From assembly GCF_028583425.1 (NCBI RefSeq), contig NC_072807.1, forward strand, positions 31,129,001 to 31,193,000: a stretch of DNA of 64,000 bases, read 5' to 3'. The notes beneath the pieces are model-generated. The model worked only from the letters and a program-made list of their open reading frames with translations. It ran no database searches and had not been told where the DNA came from. Shown piece after piece: positions 32,721 to 64,000 of the stretch. This stretch comes from Eublepharis macularius. Lineage: Eukaryota > Chordata > Lepidosauria > Squamata > Eublepharidae. The position numbers and the translations under genes are program-made. Within the stretch, counting starts at the first letter, position 1, and the number at the start of each line of letters is the position of its first letter.

Positions 32721-34034
32721 GGAAATGCACTCTATTGAGGTGTGTCACCATAGGATTTTGGAAGTGTTTAGAAGTGTTTTGTCTTGGATTTGGAAGTATG
32801 AACATTGAAATCTAAGTTTCAAGAGGGAAAGTCCTGCACAGGAGTGCTGGAGAGGCCCAGGGTGGACCCATAAGCAGTGTAACAGTCGCGCCGTGTGTAA
32901 GTCCACCCCAACTCTTGTCATGCATGTGTATGCTGGCTGGCCGTCACGGAAGCTTAAATTCTTAGGCAAGTGGTGGATGAAAAATATTTCAAATGAGAGA
33001 AACTGGGGCTTTAGGAAAGAACAGCAATCTCTGTATGGGGAAAGGTGGTTGTGTAGTGCAGGCAGTGTTTATTTTCCAGAATTGGAGGTGCTGGAGTTTA
33101 GGGTTACAAGAAAGCCCATTGTGGGAAGCCCTTTTCATTCAGATGCATGAGTGGAGGTTGTGCCTGTTTCATTGGTAAGGGAAAAGCCTGCTGCACCTGT
33201 TCACACTCTTCAGTTTTTGGATTATGTAGTTCCAGAAACAAAACATGCAATCCCAAGCCATGACTTCTGGGGATGAGTACTGGGGGGTCGTGCTGGAAGG
33301 GGTGTGGAGGGGAGAAAGCAGAGTTCTTCTGATGCAAGGCGATGGCGAAATGCCATCAAGGGATTTCCTTGTTGACAATCCAGCCCTGTAAGAGCAGAGG
33401 TTGCAGCCCCAGGGCAAATCCTTCTTTGCAGAGCTGAGGTAGGAGCCACCCAAGGTATACAAACGGAAAAGCTGCTCAGACCTCGAAGAGCGCATGCAAA
33501 GCCTTCACTTCATGTTTACTTTCCTCACGAGTTCAAGTGCAGAATGTTGCCAAGGGGAAAGAGAGCTTTAAAATTGCAAGCGGGGAATTGTTTCTCATAA
33601 TGTTGTGCAACCAGGGGCAATAATTGCCACCCCTTGGCTCACCTTGCCAGGAATCCAGACTTTTATCTTTCTATAACTTTCCTTTCTGTCATCATCTATA
33701 AATGTGGCACAGGGTCATCTACAAGAGCCCATTGAGAAAAATGCTTTGAGGTCAGGGTCCGGAGCTGGAAACTTTGTGGCTTGAGAGAGTGCAGGAAAGG
33801 AGAAGCAAATTCTGGCTAGGAAGCTGCTTGTCTGTAGCTTACATACATTGTGCCCAAGGCATTAAAAAAGTAATATGCATATCAGGACCTCAGCATAGGG
33901 CAAAACTCTTGTTATCCCCTGTAGGGCAGAAAAAAGCTGGGAACTGGTAGCAGCCTCAAGAAATTATTTCTATAAGAGAAAAGGTGTTGTCAAGAAGGGC
34001 TAACACTCTACCCCCGACCCATGAGGTCTAGTCC
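32721..34034. other. No gene recognised
   Basis: Overlapping frames of 60-108 codons on both strands without known domains. Confidence 0.45.
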
Positions 34035-34370
34035 CAATTAGGACCTCGTTCATGGGTATTTTTAATAGCTACAGAGCAAGCAAAAGGAAATGAGTAGATA
34101 AATTGTAGAATTCACTGTTAGTGGAGGTCGTGAAGGCAAAAAGCGTAAGTGTCTTTAAAAGGGAGTTAGATTCCCGGAGGACTGGTACATCAACGGTTGC
34201 TAACCATGGTGAGTAAAAGGGGCTTTCATATTCAAAGGTAGGAAACCTCTGCCGGGAGACAACATCAGGGGAAAGCCTTGACCCCATGCTCCATTTCTTG
34301 GCCTTCCGGGGCAACTTGCAAACCGCATGTGAAACAGGATAAGAACAAAAGAACACCCATGCTGGATCAG
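34035..34370 (+). mobile_element. CR1 LINE 3' UTR
   Basis: Blocks in consensus order: gtagaattcactgttagtgg, gtctttaaaagggagttaga, aacatcaggggaaagccttg. Confidence 0.65.
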
Positions 34371-34430
34371 ACTGGTCGTCCATCTAGTCCAGCATCCTGT
34401 CCCATACAGAGGCCGACCAGTTATTCTGGT
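34345..34430 (-). mobile_element. CR1 LINE 3' end (minus)
   Basis: catgctggatcagactggtc and ccatctagtccagcatcctg are the reversed CR1 end. Confidence 0.6.
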
Positions 34431-34468
34431 GGGTCAACAACGGCATAGGGGAGGGAAGGTAGTATAGT

Positions 34469-34600
34469 ATAGCTGAGCAGGGTCAGTACTTGGACGGGAG
34501 ACTGTGAAGGAAGACTGCAGAGGAAACCAATGGCAAACCACTTCTGCTTCTCACTTGCCTTGAAAGCCCCTTGCTGGGGTTGCGACTTGACGGCACTTTG
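34469..34600 (+). mobile_element. 5S rRNA-derived SINE fragment
   Basis: 5S-like gctgagcagggtcagtactt and ggacgggaga at the left, then tggcaaaccacttctg and gcgacttgacggcactttg. Confidence 0.6.
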
Positions 34601-34664
34601 CTCACACACCACAACAGGGCATAGAGACCAAGGTGCACTGATGGTGCCTCCTGAAACTGGTATT

Positions 34665-34750
34665 CTGAGGTTTACTGTCTCTGAACATGGAGGATGGTAA
34701 ACTAGATGGCCCACCGGTCTGATCTAGCAGGGCTCGCCTTGTGTTCTTAG
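34665..34750 (+). mobile_element. CR1 LINE 3' end
   Basis: aaactagatggcccaccggt and ctgatctagcagggctcgcc. Confidence 0.6.
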
Positions 34751-34851
34751 TAGTTAAAGACTCGGGGAGTTTCCATCGTGGATCTTTTGTGTAGTTAGTT
34801 TGGCCCCAGCTGACTTATAGCTTCTCATGGAGATTTGGAAGATGAGTAGGG

Positions 34852-34880
34852 TTGCCAACTCCGGGTTGGGAAATTCCTGG
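34852..34880. mobile_element. Fragment of ttgccaacc-family MITE
   Basis: gttgccaactccgggttggg with aaattcctggag, cut off where the L2-like LINE begins. Confidence 0.55.
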
Positions 34881-35915
34881 AGAAAAGTTTGCTGTTACCT
34901 TCATTAAGTATCTTTGAGATGGTGTATAGAACAACCGCAGTTTCTTAATAGATAACCACATGGGATGGGATACAGGGGTTAAAGTGTTGATGTAGGCAAT
35001 TATTGCCCAGTCTCTATTCTGACCTTTCTGGGCAAAGTGCTTGAGAGAGAGATGTAAGCTGACCAATTCCAATCCTTATTGGACAACTCTTGTTCTCTGG
35101 ACCCTTTTTAGTCTGGTTTTAGGCCAGGCTATGGGACAGAGATGGCTCTAATGGCTCTAGTTGATGATCTACACCAGAATGTAGACAAAAGCCATACATC
35201 ATTGTTGCTCCTCCTGGATCTATCTGCAACCTTGAGTACAATATACCATGCCATCCTGCTAAGGCATTTGGAGGCAGAAGTAGGTATCAGGATGTGCCTT
35301 GGACAGGTTTAAATCATTCCTCATGGGACGGATTCAAAGGATTGCTATTGGAGACCAGCTATCCTCAGTGTGGGAAGTATCTTGTGGGGCAATCTTATCC
35401 CCCATGTTATTCAACCTCTTCAGGAGAAATTATTCTCAGCTATGGAGTTGCATACTTATCAGTATGCAGACGATACTCAGCTCTATATCTTGCTATCCCA
35501 AGCTCCTGGGGAGGCTGTAGAGGTACTGAGTTGCTGCTTGACAGCTGTCTTCAAATAGTTGAAAACGAATTGAAATTGAACCTAGACAAGATGGAAGTAA
35601 TGATGGTTGGAAAAGCAGAGATTTTGAAGGATGTTGTGCTTCCAACATTCGATGGGGTTCAGTTGACCCTGGCTGACTCAGTAAAAAGCCTAGGGACAAG
35701 CAAGTAAATGCAGCAGCAAAAAAAGGCCTTTTCCCAACTTAGAGCAGCGTGGATTCATGCCACAGTAACATGGAGACTAGACTACTGTAATGTACTCTAT
35801 CTAGGTCTCCCCTCAAAGTCAACTTAGAGACTCCAGCTGGTGCAAAATGCCGCAGCTCGTTTACTTTCAGGAGCTAGAGCATGCATATCACTCCCATTCT
35901 GCAATCACTTCATCA
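34881..35915 (+). mobile_element. L2-like LINE reverse transcriptase, broken
   Basis: Pieces of reverse transcriptase in several frames: SGFRPGYGTEMAL, LLLLDLSA, YQYADDTQLYIL (the YADD active site), KLNLDKMEVMMVGKAE, RLDYCNVLYLGLP and LQLVQNAAARLLSGA. Stops and frame changes show it is inactive. Confidence 0.75.
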
Positions 35916-35996
35916 GTTTGTATTAATTGTGGTTTGGTGTGATGTTCACAACTTGAGAGAAAATAGGTGGAAGATGCAAACTTCAGGTGTATGGTT

Positions 35997-36165
35997 TTAA
36001 GCGGTTCCGCTCCAGCTGGTTAGCAAAAGCAACGTATGCAGACTGTCTATTTGCTCAACCAATAGCTCAGTTCTGTTTTCTAAGTAGATACTTGTTGTCT
36101 GTTGTGTAAATGAAACAGTCTGCCCTGTCGCTTTTGCCTACCAGTTGGAGCAGAAACACTTTAAG
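35997..36165. mobile_element. Palindromic MITE
   Basis: Left arm gctccagctggttagcaaaa and right arm ttttgcctaccagttggagc are inverted copies over about 45 bp, around a central stretch of about 70 bp. Confidence 0.6.
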
Positions 36166-36806
36166 CCTTGCGTGAGAAAACAGCCTGCATCTGAGCGGTT
36201 CGTCTTGGCCTTCCCAATCCATTTTAGCCCTAGGGATTGGAGGGGATTACAGCGCTGATTCTGGGTGGTTCTGGATAGCTCCCTGTATGTAATTGCTAAC
36301 CGCCCCCCCCCCCCCCACAGCTGCTCGGAAGCAAGAAGGAAGCTCCTTGCCTGAGCACACCCCGTCGGTCTCTTTCTAGCCAATAATTATAGGCCTGCCA
36401 TCCCGGAGAGAGCCCTGGAGTTTAGTAATGTGGCTTCAGCCCAAACTGAGATGTATTCTCATGAGTCAGCAGCTGCCCCTGGACATAACCTCAGGAAGGG
36501 CCTCGCTCAAGGCCATACTGAGATCTTTTGAGAGGAGGATGACAAAGACTCAGGAGCTTTGGTTGGAGGGGGAGGAACACATTTTGGTGCACATCTCATT
36601 TTACATATCTTTAAAACTCACGTGCATGAAAGAATGCACCTGTCAGTGAGCCAGCTCCAATACAGGAACAATTGCATAGGCTATGTCTTCCATGGTGGAG
36701 GCACAAAATAAGGCTTTTGGGTTTTTTTTAAAGATACATTTTCATGTGGAAGTGGGTATTGGGTTTGCCTTTTGGTGTAGGAGTATTGGGTTTGCCTTTT
36801 GGTACA

Positions 36807-37058
36807 GAGCCAGTTTGGTGTAGTGGTTAAGAGCGGCAGGACTCTAATCTGGAGAACTAGGTTTGATTCCCCCACTCCTCCTCTTAAAGCCAGCTGGGTG
36901 ACCTTGGGTCAGTCACAGCTCTCTCAGAGATCTCTCAGCCCCACCCACCTCACACGTTGTCTTTTGTGGGGATAATAACAACACTGACTTGGTAACTGCT
37001 CTGAATGTGGCACTAATCCTTCCTGGATAGTGATATATAAACACAAGGTTATTACTGT
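36807..37058 (+). mobile_element. Sauria-type tRNA SINE
   Basis: tRNA-like head gccagtttggtgtagtggtt and gaactaggtttgattccccc with A- and B-box-like blocks, then agccagctgggtgaccttgg and ctcagccccacccacctcac. Confidence 0.8.
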
Positions 37059-37164
37059 TTCATGGACAACTGGGCACCAACTGGTTCGTTTGGTTTGTGA
37101 AAACGTCACTCCAGGGTCAGCAGAAGGTCTGCAGAGAGCCCATGCCCCCTGTTGCCTTGGAAAC

Positions 37165-37328
37165 TGATTGATTGATGCCAGGCTGTGTGCAGTGATGAAC
37201 CGAAATATGAACCAAATGAACCGGGCTAAAATTTGTCACGTTTCGTGAGAAATGAGCTCCCACAAACTGCCATTTTGTGAACCATGAACTGGCCCAGTTC
37301 GTGAAGAATATCGGTTCGTGCCCACCTC
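37165..37328. mobile_element. MITE with cacgaacc ends
   Basis: gatgaaccgaaatatgaacc and cggttcgtgcccacctct; repeated ttcgtg/cacgaa words in both orientations. It abuts the next MITE. Confidence 0.5.
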
Positions 37329-37535
37329 TAGTTGCCAGCCTCCATGTGGTGGCCGGAGATCTCCCAGGTTTACAACTCACCTCCAGGCAACAGGGATCAG
37401 TTCCCCTAGACGAAGTGTCTGCTTTGGACTCTACGGCATTATACCTCACTGAGGACCCTCCTCAAACCCTCTCCTTGCCAGGCTTCATCCCCTAAATTTC
37501 CAAGAATTTCCAAACTCAGAGCTGGCAACGCTGGC
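37329..37535. mobile_element. ttgccaacc-family MITE
   Basis: gttgccagcctccatgtggt, gggatcagttcccctagacg, cagagctggcaacgctgg. Confidence 0.7.
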
Positions 37536-38480
37536 CAGTGTCTTACGCTTTAAATAATTTACCAAATCTCTCAACACTATTAGCAGTTCTTAATTCGGTT
37601 CTTTTTATTCATTTACAGTTAACTAAAAGAGCAAAACAAACAAGTTCAAAACTCAGCAGTATTGTGGAAGATCCATATTTAAAAGATATACTGATACTTA
37701 GCTTAGAACAGCGAGTTTCAGTTTTCTGAAATTCCTATTGCTAGAAGGAAAAAAACCATAGGTGTGTAAGGCAAATGATTGGCTGACTTTGACTCTCCCT
37801 GTCAGTTCCATAGTCATCTCTCACATTCAACACAAGCAGGAGAAGCCACTACATCCTTGTACCTGCATCACACTCTGAGACGCTCAGGCCACTGCTTTAA
37901 CGGGTGCATGTGTGTGCAAATTGTAACCCAAGCTTTAGCTGCTTTGCCTAATTATTAAACTAGTTTTTAAGCCTATATACGGTATCCCAAAGTTTGCTAG
38001 ACTTCTCCATAGTGCCCAGGGCATACTTCTAGCCTACAGTCATGACCACAGTTAACATTGTTCAACTATCCTAACTACCAGCAGAGGAACCCTGGCAGCT
38101 GTAGGTTGTAGAAAGAGGGTTATGGGTTGTTCGTAAATGCTTTCACAACCCTAATCTACAAAGTTCTTTGAGGGAAGGCAAACCCTGTTTCAAACATTTA
38201 TATATTTGTAACAGATATTCTGTGAGTCTTTTGGACATCAAATCTCTTGTCCCTGTCCTTGCCACAGGCTAAGAAGATTCTTCTTCTAGGTTTTGTAGCA
38301 TTGGGATACTGCATCTACCCAAAGTAAGATGACCTGGAACCTATGATGATCACTTTAAAAAAAGCTTATCCATAAAAGGTTTTTAATTACTGCATGTAAC
38401 TATAACTTGCATGTGAATTTAAGATGGACCCCACTTTTTCTTGATGACGTTTGTGGAGGAAGGGAATAGTCTCAAGTAAA
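37536..38480. other. No gene recognised; possible L1-like tail at the left
   Basis: 37570-37700 resembles the L1-like 3' UTR near 3.8 kb (shared attgtggaagatyc). The rest shows nothing I can name. Confidence 0.35.
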
Positions 38481-38487
38481 TAGGGTA

Positions 38488-38493
38488 TTTATT
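38488..38493 (-). terminator. DUOX2: Possible DUOX2 polyadenylation signal
   Basis: AATAAA on the minus strand, about 340 nt past the stop codon. No clear GT-rich element follows, so other sites are possible. Confidence 0.35.
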
Positions 38494-38830
38494 TTAAAAT
38501 ATGTCTATCAAGGGCTTCCGAGGTGACTTCCGTACCGTCAGTTAAAACAATCTGAGCATGGCATTGATCTGGGTGTTCTCCAAATGTGGTCTGGGGGCAA
38601 ATTTTCCCAATTGGTATGGGCAATTACCAAGAACTTCTCAGGCCCCGACATTCTTGGTAGGGACAGAAGCACCCTTGTCCTCAAGGCACTAAAATATGAC
38701 TGTCACCCCTCCAAACTTCCCTCTCATTGGAAATGTGTCTGTTACAAAAATAGCAAGGGGAATGGGTGGGCACGACAAGCAGTTGCATGCCAGCCATCCC
38801 CAAAAATGTGGGGCAGAGTCAGCCAGAGGC

Positions 38831-64000
<25,170 letters not shown>

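Noticed and set aside
35294-35707. A 137-codon open frame that could look like a gene
   Set aside because: It is a piece of a broken L2-like LINE reverse transcriptase; the YADD motif lies in another frame at the same place.

Overview
The window is vertebrate nuclear DNA, almost certainly from a squamate reptile (lizard, possibly a gecko). Two host genes with GT-AG introns were reconstructed exon by exon. The DNA around them is packed with repeats that look squamate: Sauria-type tRNA SINEs, 5S rRNA-derived SINEs, CR1, L2-like, RTE/BovB-like and L1-like LINE pieces, Penelope-like tails and several MITE families. No bacterial or organellar signal is present. The species cannot be named from the sequence alone.

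Layout. 1-10.3 kb holds no recognisable gene, only repeats: two Penelope-like tails, palindromic MITEs, and an inverted pair of hAT-like MITEs inside an L1-like 3' end. 10.3-11.5 kb holds a 46-bp tandem array made from a Penelope-like tail, then a CpG-rich promoter region. 11.3-24.8 kb (+) is the complete nine-exon SORD gene (sorbitol dehydrogenase, 356 aa). Possible polyadenylation signals lie at 24.95 kb and 26.95 kb. 27-38.5 kb is a gene-free interval with an RTE LINE, a Penelope-like coding remnant with its tail, an 830-bp element containing a hammerhead-like fold, and an L2-like LINE. 38.8-64.0 kb (-) holds the last 26 coding exons of a dual oxidase gene. It is called DUOX2 because it lies tail-to-tail with SORD, as in other amniotes. 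The 5' part (signal peptide and most of the peroxidase-like domain) lies beyond the right edge.

Function. SORD oxidises sorbitol to fructose in the polyol pathway. DUOX2 is a membrane NADPH oxidase that releases H2O2, used for example in thyroid hormone synthesis and mucosal defence. The two are chromosomal neighbours, not a pathway. All reconstructed exons join in frame and keep the family's key residues, so both genes look intact and active within the window.

The most interesting material is the Penelope-like retroelement family. Several tails share a hammerhead-ribozyme-like core with one extra base. One 830-bp copy with a roughly 19-bp target duplication can be drawn as a complete type I hammerhead three-way junction, and one tail has been amplified into a minisatellite just upstream of the SORD promoter.
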